A stretch of DNA of 64,000 nt from Pochonia chlamydosporia 170 (lineage: Eukaryota; Ascomycota; Sordariomycetes; Hypocreales; Clavicipitaceae): the NCBI RefSeq assembly GCF_001653235.2, contig NC_035793.1:248001-312000 (forward strand), read 5' to 3'. The notes beneath the pieces were generated by a model that saw only the letters and a program-made list of their open reading frames with translations, searched no databases and was not told the DNA's origin. Positions 46,870-58,074 of this stretch are shown here, in pieces. The position numbers and the translations under genes were made by a program. Within the stretch, counting starts at the first letter, position 1, and each line of letters begins with the position of its first letter.

Positions 46870-49108
46870 ATGTCTTCCGAAAATCCTAAGCCGTTGCCGT
46901 CAGCCAGTTCGGGGGTAGTTGCTCACCGCCGTCCGACTAGTAAGTCACTCCATGACCAGTAAAGTCCAAACAATGCTGATAGAGTCCATAAACAAGAACG
47001 AGCATGTATTGATTGCCATGCAAGGAAAGTCAAGTGCGATGGTGCCACAAATGGCTTTCCTTGCAGTAATTGTAAAGCTAGCCAAGTACACTGTGCCATA
47101 GCAGAGAAACGAAAGCGCAAGCGACCTGCAAGTTCCCAACATCCGACATCAAGAGAGCTTAACAGCAGATCCAGCTCTGAGTGCCCCGGTGACTCGGCAA
47201 CTTCGGGCAAACACCTCTTCCCATCAACAAAAGACGACAAAGGAAACGCCCAGGCGCAAGCAACGGAGGAGACGGATGATATTGCCAATGCTGGCCATGC
47301 AGCAGAAGATGAACTCGCGAAAGAGCACCTTGTCGAATTCTTCAGCCAAGATCTGCAGGATAACCCCATACAGGCACGTTCGACATATGTGGGCAATGAG
47401 CTTTCGAACCTAAACTACTTGGTGCGCCAACGTTCAGTGAATCAGCGGGTCTATCACTATCCCTGCTCTAATGTATATGTTCCGCGGGTGTTTCGCAACT
47501 CTCAAATCTCCGTCACCCCGAATCTGATACCCAAAGATGCATTTGTCATTCCCCCAAAGCATATATCCGATGTTCTCATCGCAGAATACTTTGAACTTGT
47601 TCACCCCGGCCTACCGATCATTGATAAGGACAGGTTTCTCAGAAACTATCATGATCCAGATTCAGCACCTTCAACATTGTTGTTCCAGGCCGTGTGCCTT
47701 GTTGGTAGCCATGTAACAAGGAAGTTCAAGAATAACCAAGAGATGAAGGCGGCTTTTTTTAGGCGCGCAAAAGTTTTGTTGGAAGGTCGGTACGAAGAGG
47801 ACCGAATGCATGTAGTACAAACAGCTTTATTGCTGACGTGGTTTTCTGATGGTGGCGATGATATCTGCGCTAATTCGTGGTGGTGGATCGGCATCGCTGC
47901 CCGGACAGCCATAGGTCTTGGTATGCATCGGGAAGTCGGACCAAGCAAAATGCCCCAGCAGGATAAGATCATCTGGAGGAAGATATGGTGGTGTGTGGTC
48001 CAATTTGATTGCTTGGTAACGTTGGTCTACGGACGACCCCAACAAGTGTGAGTTTGAACCCCTTTCCATCCCCTGGATCCTAAACTAACTGCCCCGTTTG
48101 CCGCGCAGAAACTTGGATGATTGCGATGTCCCAGATCTGGAGCCGCAAGACTTTGAAGGAGAAGAGGACTCTGTTGAAGTCGACTTTGTTGTGCATCACT
48201 CCAAGTTGTGTGCTCTGATATCTGGCTTAGTAAGGTCGCACTTCTCGGTAAGAGCTGCAAAACAAGGTATTGAGAAAAGAATGGCACTTGACGCCATAGA
48301 TGCAGCTTTGGCAGAGTGGTTGATGAGTTTACCACCGTTAATGGCAAGCAGTTCGGCTCCTGGACCTTGGTCATCGCTGCTTCACTTAACATATAACACG
48401 GTGCTTTTGCAATTCCACCGGTCCGCATCCCATCTCACAGGGAATTCGCATGATTCGGAAAGAACTGGTGATGAAGAAATCTGCTCTGATGCCTCCACCA
48501 ACATCATACAGATATTTGAAACGCTGCACCAAAACTCTTTTCTAAGATCCTGTTGGTTCTCAGGCCCCAGTAGCTTGTTTGCAGCCATGCTTCAGATTAG
48601 TGGACAACTACAGAGTGCAAATCCAATTCTAGCTCTTCGAGCACGTACGAAATACGAGTCAAGTTTGGTAACACTACGCAAGTTAAGCCGATATTGGCTC
48701 TTTGCCACGTCTGTATGGAGACTCTTTCAGTCCAACTCTATTAGAGCAGAGAAGGAAAAGTTACGCAAAAATGGGGAATCTACCGTACCGGCTGCCACGG
48801 ACGAAGTCTCACCACCGCAGTTCTCTCCAGCCGACCTTTCAGTTTCATCAATAGCCGGACCAGGGTCCAACTCTGAGCAAATAATTACAGGAGGAAGCTC
48901 TTATCCAACACATACGCAACACTCCACGGAAATGGATTGGGTCCAGATGCTCTCCTTCAACGATCCGAATCTGACTCTGATGAATGTTGAGAGCAATCGG
49001 TGGCAGAACAATCCGGACCAGTGGAACTCATTGTACTTCAGCGACCCCCTTGCGAATATTCAACTTGGAGACCATTTTGCATACATGCAGTTTCAGGCGC
49101 CTCCGTAA
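46870..49108 (+). CDS. Zn2Cys6 transcription factor, cutinase-factor (CTF1) type
   Basis: Exons are 46870-46939, 46985-48047 and 48109-49108, giving 710 residues. The zinc cluster CIDCHARKVKCDGATNGFPCSNC...VHC sits near residues 30-60, with a basic linker KRKRKRP. Its wording (DCHxRKVKCD, NGFPCSNC) is that of the Ctf1-beta/FarA-like group. The fungal_trans domain is clear: LIAEYFELVHPGLPIIDKDRF (about 185), WWWIGIAARTAIGLGMHREVG (about 300) and RKIWWCVVQFDCLVTLVYGRP. The C-terminus has an acidic, aromatic tail. The CTF1 group includes regulators of lipid and small-molecule use. Here it probably controls the flanking acetamidase, MFS and amine oxidase genes (inference from position). Confidence 0.88.
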
Positions 49109-49712
49109 GACCGATTCGTCTGGATGGAATTCAACACGGAGATTTTTATCAGGTGGCTGTCACAGGCTCGGTAGACTATTGACGCGATGTAGGCATTATA
49201 TTAGATACCCATGTATATTCTACACTATGAAAACAATCAAGAGCATCCACTCAGAAATCTTTCAAACTGCAAATAGTATCTCTACGTTAAAACTTAGTCG
49301 CCAAGATAACACACCGTAGGCTGAACAACACCAACTTGCCCAAAGACCGAATCGCCGGAACTCCAGTTCGGTTAGCGGCGACATAAGCAAGCCACAACAG
49401 CAATAGGCTGATATTGCATGGAGCATTTCACCAACCTGGGGTAGTCGATAGTTATCTTCCCCAGCGTGATAAGCCCACTTCCCCGCGTTGCAAGCCACGG
49501 GAACAGCTGGGGAGTTGGTATTTCCAGCAGACTTGGATGTCTCACACCTCTTGGCCGCAAGTGTACCATGAACGACAACCCCTTGACCATGATAATACAT
49601 TACATTTCCCTATGTATAAGAAGATCCCCACTTGCATCATGCATGGAGAGACGCAGTTGAAGGTGATATTCGAAATTTTGCAAGTAAAGATATTTTGTTA
49701 GCCTATTTCATT
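49109..49712. other. Intergenic region between regulator and MFS gene
   Basis: About 600 bases; the right end is the MFS promoter and leader. Short frames only, with no motif recognised. Confidence 0.4.
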
Positions 49713-51705
49713 ATGACGTCTTTATCCAAGACAGACACCGCACTTGAGCCCTCAGTCGAGACGGAATCGACAACAGAGCATACGACCAAGGGGCAATCCA
49801 CTACTATACAGGCCTCGCTAACTCGTGGTATTGATCCCGAGTTGATTGCTGCTGTCGAGCGGATTTCCCCTGAGAGGCGAGTCGAGATTGAGAAACGACT
49901 GAAGCGGAAAATTGACTGCTTTCTGTTTCCGCTTCTCCTGATATTCTACATTCTTAACTACATAGTTAGCCCTTCTTTGATATCATTCATTCGGCAGGGG
50001 TCTCGCTAACATGGCTTGCAGGATCGAAATGCCCTGGGTTTTGCCAAACTTGTTGGTATCGAAAAGGACCTTGGCCTCACAGACACTGAATTGTACGTCA
50101 AGCCCCAACTCTAACCCCATTTACTGTGGCTAATGTCTGTCTAAATAGTGCAACATGTCTATCCATCTTATATGTGGGCTACTGCTTGGTATGTTATGTT
50201 GGCGAAACCACTTGGCAAAGTTACGCGTCTAACAAGTTTCCAGTTTCAAGTACCGTCCAACTTGATGCTTTCCAAGTCAAAGCCTGCATTGTATCTTGTG
50301 AGTAGGTCCGTCTCCTAGGCCAAACAATCCCTAAACTAATATCACCAGCCCTTCTGGATGGGCATCTGGGGCGTTGTTTCGGGCTGTGCAGCAGCAGTGC
50401 ACAACTACCACGGCCTTGTGACTGTCCGCTTCGTCCTTGGTATTGTAGAAGCTCCATTCTTTCCCGGCGCCGTGTTCCTGTTGTCATCTTGGTATACGAG
50501 GAAGGAGATGGCAATGCGATGCGCCATCCTCTTTGGTGGTAACATGTTAAGCAACGGTAAGTGTGCCACATATCACATCGCTGCCATCAGGTGCTAATCA
50601 TCTGCAGCTTTTGGAAGCCTAATTGCCCTCGGTGTTACCCAGGACTTGGATGGTGTACACGGGCTCGAGTCGTGGCGGTGGTTGTTCCTGATCGAGGCAT
50701 GCATGACGGTTGGCTTTGCCTTGATCAGCGTCTTCTTGTTGCCAAACTATCCACACAATACGCGTTGGTTAAAAGGCGAAGAGCGAACGATTGCAATATG
50801 GCGTCTGATTGAGGATGTCGGTACAGCTGATGATTCAGAGTCTTCGAAATACTCCATGTGGGATGGTTTTGTAATGGCCGTGAAGGATTATAAGACTTGG
50901 GTCCTGGTGGCAAACCATCTTTTGCTAACGACTGGTGCGGGCATTGTTGTCTTCTATCCAACGGTAGTAGGCACATTGAAATTTTCGAGAGGTAAGATTG
51001 AAGAACATACGAGTCTGCCAGTATGCCCGCTAACATGGGAATAGAAATCACATACGCCCTCATCGCCCCTCCATACTTAGTTGGCTTTGCTACAAGCGTA
51101 TATGGCTGCCACCATGCCGATATGAAAAAGGAGAGGACGTGGCACATGGTTGGACCTCTGATTGTGACATTGATTGGCCTCATTATTCTAGCTAGTACCC
51201 TGAATACGGGTGCGAGATACTTTTCACTCTTTCTTGTCACTTGCTTCGTTTACATTGCGTTTGATTGCAATCTCGCGTGGTAAGTCCATCCTTCTCCCAA
51301 GTGTCCCCCAACAGTCGTTTGAGATATGTTTTAGGTATCCGGACTAACCCTTGAACTTTAGGATCCAGAATTGCATTCCTCGTCCAGCTCCAAAGCGCGC
51401 CGCAGCGATCGCACTCGTCAATATGCTTTCACAGCTTGGGTGAGACTCATATATGTATTATCTAAACTGAGTTGAGGCTAATCGCATGCTCTAGAAATAT
51501 CATCGTGAGCTATTGCTACCCAAGTAACCAAAGCCCACGTTTCTGGCTGGCGAGTGTTGTAGAAGGTGTTGCTGTGCTTCTCGCCATATGTTTGACCTTG
51601 ACGTTTAGGGAAATTCTGAAGAGAGAGAACAAGAAGCTGGATGAGAAAGATCGTAGAGAGGGCGTTGACCCAACCGCAGGTAGCACTTTTAGATACATCT
51701 ACTAG
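49713..51705 (+). CDS. MFS transporter, anion:cation symporter (Dal5/Tna1) type
   Basis: The start ATG is at 49713. The gene is broken by about eight short introns (after ILNYI, TDTEF, GYCL, ALYL, MLSN, KFSR, LAW and SQLG), so no single frame covers it; all joins keep frame by eye. The first exon is a Ser/Thr/Glu-rich cytosolic tail followed by PLLLIFYILNYI and DRNALGFAKL (the family's LNYxDRxN motif). Later segments such as FFPGAVFLLSSWYTRKEMAMR, YALIAPPYLVGFA and LVNMLSQLGNIIVSY are typical of the ACS family, as is the total of about 12 membrane helices. It probably takes up a small anionic or amide-type nutrient. It is the second member of this family in the window and again lies beside a Zn2Cys6 gene. 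Confidence 0.85.
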
Positions 51706-52416
51706 ATTACTGGTATTATATAACAATATGAAGAAGCAGTGTGTTTGGTGTTTACGTCGGCATGACTTTTGTTCAAGGAGGCGGTTTAACCCAGTCCATA
51801 GTTTAGTTCATTCAGGAGAAGGAGAAATAGTTTTCTACGTAATTACATTATTTGCTGCTCACGTGTTCATTTGCGCGACTCAGAAGTAATTATACTACAA
51901 CAGAAAAAAAAAAATTGAAGCATACCACTTCTCTAAAGTTCCCATGGTGTCGATACTAGCTTGTCCTAATGACGCTGAATTCCTTTGTACTCTTACCTTG
52001 CCACTCATGCGGTTGCAAATGACCGGGTACAATGAACTGTGATTATCAGTACCAATGCAAATTCCCGGGACTCGGAGCAGCAAGGGTGCAAAAGACTGGT
52101 CGCCCAGTTTGGTGCCACCTTGTGTCTGAAGTCGCCGAAACTCCGAAACACCGCAACCATCAGAACAACTGGCGGGATTGACAACCTCCAAAGCGACTAG
52201 CATGACTTAGTCCACATAGTTTAGTTCTCGAGACCACTGACCGAGTCTGGAGGTGGGACGAGTAGCAAAAGTGTCAGATCGGTCCTGTACCAGCCTGGCG
52301 CTCATGAAATTCCCAAGTATGCCATTCATATAAGTACAAGTTTACAGTTCCCTACTATTCCCATAGCTACAGTCATCATATCGCCTTCTTATCCCATATT
52401 CTCTCTCCACGCCATC
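51706..52416. other. Intergenic region upstream of the RidA-amine oxidase gene
   Basis: About 710 bases with a poly-A run near 51900-51913. A minus-strand frame (51895-52203) lacks any motif. A TATAAG element at 52329-52334 lies about 85 bases before the next start codon, followed by a CT-rich leader. Confidence 0.4.
52329..52334 (+). promoter_or_regulatory. TATA box of the RidA-amine oxidase gene
   Basis: TATAAG within CATATAAGTAC, about 85 bases before the ATG at 52417. A pyrimidine-rich leader separates the two, as is usual in filamentous fungi. Confidence 0.45.
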
Positions 52417-54439
52417 ATGACCCTACCAAAACCGGCCGCCAAGACTCTGAAGCCAACGGCAGTACCCAGCACAGGGCCCTTTGCTCACGTTGGCCACACC
52501 AATGGACCTTCCAAAGTGATCTTCACTTCTGGCATGGTTGGCCAATACCAAGACGGAAGTATCTCGGATTCATACCCCGAGCAAATTAAGCAGAGTCTCG
52601 TCAATATTTCTCATTGTCTTGAAGCTGCTGGTGCAACGCCCAAGGACGTGCTCAAATTGACCTACTACATCGTCAACTACGACCCTAATAATAGGCCGCA
52701 TGCTGCACTAATATTTGAGTGGCTCGAAGGGCATCGACCGGCAACGGCGCTTGTACCTGTGCCTCGTCTAGCCAACCCCAAGTTTCTGTTTGAGATTGAA
52801 GCAGTGGCGGCTGTCAGAGATCCATCATTAGCTGCACCAATACCAGCACCCATGAGCGGAACAGTGACCAACGTTGATGTTGTTGTTGTGGGAGCTGGCC
52901 TCAGCGGTCTTCAAGCAGCATATGATCTTCAACGGGCGGGCATAAGAGCTGTTGTTCTTGAAGCTCGGGATCGAGTTGGTGGCAAGACTTGGACGGTTCC
53001 CACTGCAAATGGTCAGGGGGTCATGGATCTGGGAGCAACTTGGATCAACGACACAAACCAGTCCAAGATGTGGGCTTTGGGCCAGAAACTGGGATTGGAA
53101 TATACTACTCAGACAACCAAGGGTGATACCGTGCTCCAAGATTATGGGAGATTCCCATTCGGCGAGGTGCCACCTGTAAGATCGCCGAATATTGGTTTGC
53201 CAGATCCGTTGCTAACAGTCGTATAGCTCAGTACCAGAGAAGAACAGGAGAATTTCGTAATGTTCCGAGATTTGGTTGAGGATTCGTGTCAACTTATCGA
53301 CATTGAACGTCCCTGGGTAGCGGGGAAAGCTCTTGATTCCATCACCTTTGAGCAGTTCGCGAGACAGTCAGGCTGTCTGCCCAAGACGTTGGAATACGCC
53401 AATCTCTGGGTTCGCGCCATGGTAGGCGTTGACGGCTCTGAAATCAGCGCTTTGTACTTCCTGCATTACTGTAAGAGTGGCGGAGGGTTCAAGCAGATGC
53501 GCTCAGATGGGAAAGATGGCGGTCAATATCTCCGGTGTAAGACAGGTGAGTACAATGTTGACGCCCATCCACGACTCAAACTGATGCAAACTAACGAATG
53601 CCAAAGGAGCCCAAGAGTATGCGAGTGGAATCGCAGCCATGATGACTCCGGGGTCCATCCTTTTGTCCAGCCCCGTCGCATCCGTTCGTCAAATCGGCGG
53701 AACTCGCGGTGAGGTTGTCGTAACAACCAGAAACAACTTGACATTCCGGGCTAAGAAGACAATTATTTCTGTTCCTACGCCACTCTATCGAGACATTACT
53801 TTCAACCCGCCCTTGTCAGGAGCGAAATTAGAGCTCTCCAACAACACACGACTAGGCTACTTCAGCAAAGTTATTCTTGTCTATGCGAAGCCCTGGTGGA
53901 AGGAAGCAGGACTTGCTGGCTTGGCTCACTCACTTAATACGACCGTGAATCTAGGGGGAAGCGAGCCAGACACCGCAGCTGCCAGCAACGGAGCCGGACC
54001 AATTACTCTGATTAGGGATACCTCGCACCCAGAAGATGGTGTTTACGCTTTAACATGCTTCGTTGTCGCGAACACAGGTCGGGCTTGGTCTCAGCTCCCA
54101 GCCGCGCAACGCCGTTCCGAAATTCTTTCACAAGTTGCTTCAATCTACAAAGATATAGATAGAGACGTTGTTTACTCACCTGTGGAGATTTTTGAGCAGC
54201 AGGAATGGAGCAAGGAGGAGTGGAGCAAAGGCTGCCCGTGTCCCGTAGCCGGGCCAGGAGTATTGAGTACAGTTGGTCACGCCATTCGGGAACCCTTTGG
54301 CAATGTACACTTTGTTGGTACCGAAACCAGTGTGGTTTGGAAAGGGTACATGGAAGGGGCTGTGAGAAGCGGCGAGCGTGGTGCCACTGAAGTTGTCGAG
54401 GCTTTGAGAAAGGCTGCGACTCCTACAGCCAATCTTTAG
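52417..54439 (+). CDS. RidA-domain flavin amine oxidase fusion
   Basis: Exons are 52417-53175, 53227-53545 and 53607-54439, giving 636 residues. Residues about 15-135 form a RidA/YjgF domain (VIFTSGMVGQYQDG, ISHCLEAAGATPKDVLKLTYY, FEIEAVAAV), whose family hydrolyses reactive enamines and imines. Residues about 152-630 form an FAD amine oxidase: VVVVGAGLSGLQAAYDL (dinucleotide-binding), EARDRVGGKTWT, GATWINDTNQ and, at the end, FVGTETSVVWKGYMEGAVRSGER, which is the monoamine oxidase signature. The oxidase makes an imine from an amine, and the attached RidA domain could speed its hydrolysis to an aldehyde or ketone. Whether the RidA catalytic Arg is kept is unclear, since HRPATALVPV replaces the usual xRSxV. 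The gene is the last of the amide/amine cluster. Confidence 0.9.
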
Positions 54440-54833
54440 TCTTGAACATGCATTCATATACACTTCAAAATAGACTCCATCTTTCATTCCTGATTTGACT
54501 CGTCATATGGTTGTTACCGAGGGACCTTTTGTTTCTGACATTGCAGGTATGTGCCAACGTGAACACATCGATCAACATCAAAACGCTGAAAGTGAGGCTG
54601 CTTGTGCTACCCGAACTCGAGGCCCAGGACGTATTAGGCGCCCATGCAGATACTTTACTACTCTCTTTAATTTGACGAATATTTGTATCGTTTCCCCCTC
54701 ATCTGTGCTTTCTGTCTCTCTCCAAGGTCATCAAAATTCACAACTGAGCAGTCCCTTCCAACTGAAAGAGTTGAACAATCTCCCTTCATTTACTACAGTG
54801 ACCCCCTTCCTTCTGCAACACTCAGTTCTAGTC
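54440..54833. other. Intergenic region upstream of the DUF7587-like gene
   Basis: The reading frame is open through most of these 390 bases, but its translation is low-similarity and Ser/Thr-rich, so it is read as promoter and leader rather than coding. Long CT-rich runs (54660-54800) fit a fungal leader. Confidence 0.4.
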
Positions 54834-55307
54834 ATGGTCCTACTCTATCGTGTCAGTGACGCCGACGCCCAAGCAAAGCGTCACCCGGGTCAGGGTATCG
54901 TCACTATAGAGGACATGCAGGTCGAAGTAAGACCGTTTTTGGACTGGCGAAAATGCACCCCACGGGAGTACCGGAAATACGCGGAATTGCTGTACGAACA
55001 CATGGACTGGCAATCCGACGCCATGTCTCCATTCATCTCAGCCACGAGGGACTACAACTGGGCGAGAGGCGAAGCCCGCCGGCGAGTGGAACAGGGAAAC
55101 CAAGATGTTGTCATCTACCACATCGAAACAAAAATTTCAAGTGGAAATGTACAGTTCCGACCTATTTTAAGTCTTCTCGAGCGACTGGGAATTGAGGAGG
55201 ACGAGCTCAACTACGGCGCCCAGGCTCTGCTTGACCATGAGTGCCTCTTCTTGCATCAGATACCGGAGGAATCAATCGTGAGGACAGAGCACTTCAGGAG
55301 TCTTTAA
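54834..55307 (+). CDS. DUF7587-like protein
   Basis: This is a single-exon protein of 157 residues from the ATG at 54834. It begins MVLLYRVSDADAQAK and then GQGIVTI, like the N-terminus of fungal DUF7587 proteins ('LYRVxDxxSxxR'). That group has been compared with ADP-ribosyltransferase folds, but I see no decisive catalytic motif, so no activity is claimed. The rest is acidic and aromatic, ending HLQIPEES-like. An ATG at 54495 is in frame and would add 113 residues of unlike composition; the downstream start is preferred. Confidence 0.55.
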   Translation: MVLLYRVSDADAQAKRHPGQGIVTIEDMQVEVRPFLDWRKCTPREYRKYAELLYEHMDWQSDAMSPFISATRDYNWARGEARRRVEQGNQDVVIYHIETKISSGNVQFRPILSLLERLGIEEDELNYGAQALLDHECLFLHQIPEESIVRTEHFRSL

Positions 55308-55740
55308 CCGGGCGGTGCAAGACTTACAGGGTAAACCGGCTGGTGGCTTTGGCTCTGTGAGTTACAGAGGAACCTTGTGTTACGGAAGTATAGGTTTAGA
55401 GTTGTTGTGGACTACGGAACGCAGGCAGACGACCCTAGGCCATAGGATGAGGGACGCTTATTCAGTGTTATTTTAGTAGCCAGATTCAGAGATTTTAGTC
55501 ACAAGGAGTGCTCTTTTGGTCATTGCGGACGTGGGTGTCATGAAATATTCCGACTGACTGATTCAATACACCATCATTAAAACCTGTGTAGACATCTCAC
55601 GAGTAATATCGTACGAAAGCAGTAGGCAAAAAGTATTTGTCAAGATTCGCTGTTGTATTTCAATCTATCTATGTCTACATTTAGAAACTCCAACAGCTAC
55701 ATAATTCATAGATTCCACAACACTGATCTCCATGATTCGT
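55308..55740. other. Intergenic region between convergent genes
   Basis: About 430 bases holding two 3' UTRs. AT-rich; nothing recognised. Confidence 0.4.
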
Positions 55741-58074
55741 TCAGGAGGTATCATCTACTCTGAATAACGCCAGTGATAATGCGTCAGCCAACATATTACC
55801 AGCCGGCTTCTTGTGAACTGTAAGCATGCGACCCAGCGTCACTTCACCCCCAGGGCTAGGAGACCTAGCCCTCGCAGCCGGCTGTCCAGGGACAGACAAA
55901 TTCCTGCTCTGTCGGACTGATTGTGTGGCGTTGCTTCTGCGTAAGCCTGCAGTAACTTGGCTGACTGGCGGAGCTTCGAATCGAGAAGCTGACGGCGATC
56001 GCTCGCGAGTAGCTTCATCAAACCTCGAAGGACTTTTATTTTCCTTTCGACTCTCTTTACTCTTCTCGTCTTTGAGTAGACCCCATAGGTTTTGAAGCCA
56101 TCTCTGCTTCTCTTCCGCCTTCATCGAGCGAATGGGGAGGACTTCAGCGCCACCCATCTCCCTCGTCGGCCAGGGAAAGCTGACAGCCATTTCTCTCAAT
56201 GTAACTGAATCAAGCTGACGCAGCACAATGCGTAGCTGCGGTTCGACGTTTTCAACGACACCATAAGCCCAGTCACTGCGCCTCTGCAGCCTCTCTGCAA
56301 TCTGTGTCATGGCACCCACCAACCACTCAACAGCAACATTATCCGGCACAGTGTTAGCTCTTTGTAAGAGCCAGCCCAGCATTTCTGGTGTTCCAGACTG
56401 GTTGAGGATGGGAATACTGCGCTTGTCATGCTCACGGCCCTGGAGCTTCAAGATGAAATCGTTGTACTCTTTCATGGCATCCAGCGGCATGCCCACAAAC
56501 TTGCCGTTATTCAAGGCGTGAACAAGTTCGTCACCTAACGCGAGACCGGCCTTGATTCCACTATTGAGGCCTCGTCCTGGCCAAAAGTGAACAGTCATGG
56601 CTGCGTCACCTGCCACGGCAACGAGGGCGTGGGGACGGTTCACGGATTGAGAATCCGACGTGGGTAATATTTGGGTGCCTTGTGTCACGGCTTGGACAAC
56701 AATGGGGATTCGCACCACGTTGATGACTTCAGATTCTTTGAATCCAAAGAGCTTTAGTCCGTCTGAGATGGACTTCCACAAGGGGCTGTCTCTATCCTCT
56801 GACGGCGCAAACACTTGGTCCTCCTCGAAGCCGTCAGGTATAGTTCCATCCAATTTCCTTAGACAGCCAGGACGACCAAAATGTACCGGTTGTCCATTGA
56901 CTGCTACCATTTTGTGCCATTCCTCCTCCGTAAGCTGCATGTTCAGGTATCCTCGGCCGTCGTGGTCGCTCGCATTTAGGAGATATCGGGTCTGTCCTAA
57001 CGTAAGGAATACATTGAGTGGCTGTGACCATGGCAAACCAGCTGGTCTATCAAAAGCCAGACCAAGCGCATAACTTCTCCCTCGCTCGTTCTCGAATCCG
57101 TTGAAATATGACCCACGAACCCATGACGCAGCACCGTCTGCTCCGAGGAGTACGTGGAAATCGCCCACTGTGTGTAAACGTTCCCGTGTCATTTCCTCAC
57201 AGTGCAAATGAATAAGATTTTTGAACTCGGGGTCCTGCGCCCGTCGAAGGAAGCGATCTTCCACTTTTCGGATTTGGATGTTAGCGGAAGCCGGCCACAC
57301 TCTTTCTGGTCGACCAGCGAATAAAGCCTCATATGACGGTTTACTTAACAGTGTGGTTACAGAGTCTTGCAGTGTGACAACTTGATCTCGCCGCTTTGCC
57401 GTCGGCGGATAGTCAACGTAGCTAGTTCCATTGGCTGCTTGCTTCTGAACCCATCGCTTCTCGTACATGTGAACCTGTATACTACCTTGTCCCTTCTCCG
57501 CAAGAGATATTGCTGATGCGAGAGCTGTAGGACCACCACCGATAATGACTACTTTCAGTCGCCCAGCGGGATACTTGTAGACAACCACCTCTCCCGGGGG
57601 CAATGGGTTGAGATTTCGCTCCAGAGTAGGGTCGAAGAAGAAGTCTACCACCGCACGCGAGCGATCAGAGAGCATTAAATCCGGTACTCCGGTCTTAATC
57701 AGCATGAACCGAATGCATTGCATCATCGGGGTAGTACTGAATGACTGATGCCGGTCACCAAATATCATGGATTTGACAGCCGCAGCTATCGCTGGAATGG
57801 TGCGATTTGTTGAAGTATTCGACACGATGCCTCGCAACTTTTCGAAAACTGCTGGGTTGGGGTCCATTCTCCCTATTCGAAGCAGAAAGACCCTCGCCCT
57901 TTCAATCTCACCAGCCTTTTCGCTGCCATTCTCAACGGTACCCCAGGCCTGATCATACACCTTGGGGAAGAGAATGTCGTTGAAATCCAGAGCAGCCCCT
58001 ACTTGGCTCTTACTCCGGCGTCGAAACTTGATGTCCGACAACGACTTATCCTCTGGTAGCAGCTGAGAAACCAT
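55741..58074 (-). CDS. Large FAD-dependent monooxygenase, class A (MICAL-like) with extended C-terminus
   Basis: This is a single-exon protein of 777 residues from the ATG at 58074. The order is: an N-terminal helical region (1-170) with no known motif; GGGPTALASAISLAEKG (about 178-195, dinucleotide fold); GADGAASWVR (311-320, the DG motif of class A flavoprotein monooxygenases); and GDAAMTVHFWPGRGLNSGIKAG (489-510, the GD motif with the HFWPGRGLN wording of MICAL-like and related actin- or lipid-linked monooxygenases). A Ser/Arg/Pro-rich tail (about 665-750) looks disordered. The substrate is unknown. The upstream frame runs on without another ATG. Confidence 0.8.
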   Translation of the reverse strand: MVSQLLPEDKSLSDIKFRRRSKSQVGAALDFNDILFPKVYDQAWGTVENGSEKAGEIERARVFLLRIGRMDPNPAVFEKLRGIVSNTSTNRTIPAIAAAVKSMIFGDRHQSFSTTPMMQCIRFMLIKTGVPDLMLSDRSRAVVDFFFDPTLERNLNPLPPGEVVVYKYPAGRLKVVIIGGGPTALASAISLAEKGQGSIQVHMYEKRWVQKQAANGTSYVDYPPTAKRRDQVVTLQDSVTTLLSKPSYEALFAGRPERVWPASANIQIRKVEDRFLRRAQDPEFKNLIHLHCEEMTRERLHTVGDFHVLLGADGAASWVRGSYFNGFENERGRSYALGLAFDRPAGLPWSQPLNVFLTLGQTRYLLNASDHDGRGYLNMQLTEEEWHKMVAVNGQPVHFGRPGCLRKLDGTIPDGFEEDQVFAPSEDRDSPLWKSISDGLKLFGFKESEVINVVRIPIVVQAVTQGTQILPTSDSQSVNRPHALVAVAGDAAMTVHFWPGRGLNSGIKAGLALGDELVHALNNGKFVGMPLDAMKEYNDFILKLQGREHDKRSIPILNQSGTPEMLGWLLQRANTVPDNVAVEWLVGAMTQIAERLQRRSDWAYGVVENVEPQLRIVLRQLDSVTLREMAVSFPWPTREMGGAEVLPIRSMKAEEKQRWLQNLWGLLKDEKSKESRKENKSPSRFDEATRERSPSASRFEAPPVSQVTAGLRRSNATQSVRQSRNLSVPGQPAARARSPSPGGEVTLGRMLTVHKKPAGNMLADALSLALFRVDDTS

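Noticed and set aside
54495..54833. N-terminal extension of the DUF7587-like gene from the in-frame ATG at 54495
   Set aside because: The extension is Ser/Thr-rich and unlike the rest, and it covers long CT-rich runs typical of a fungal leader. The ATG at 54834 opens directly on the conserved LYRV start.
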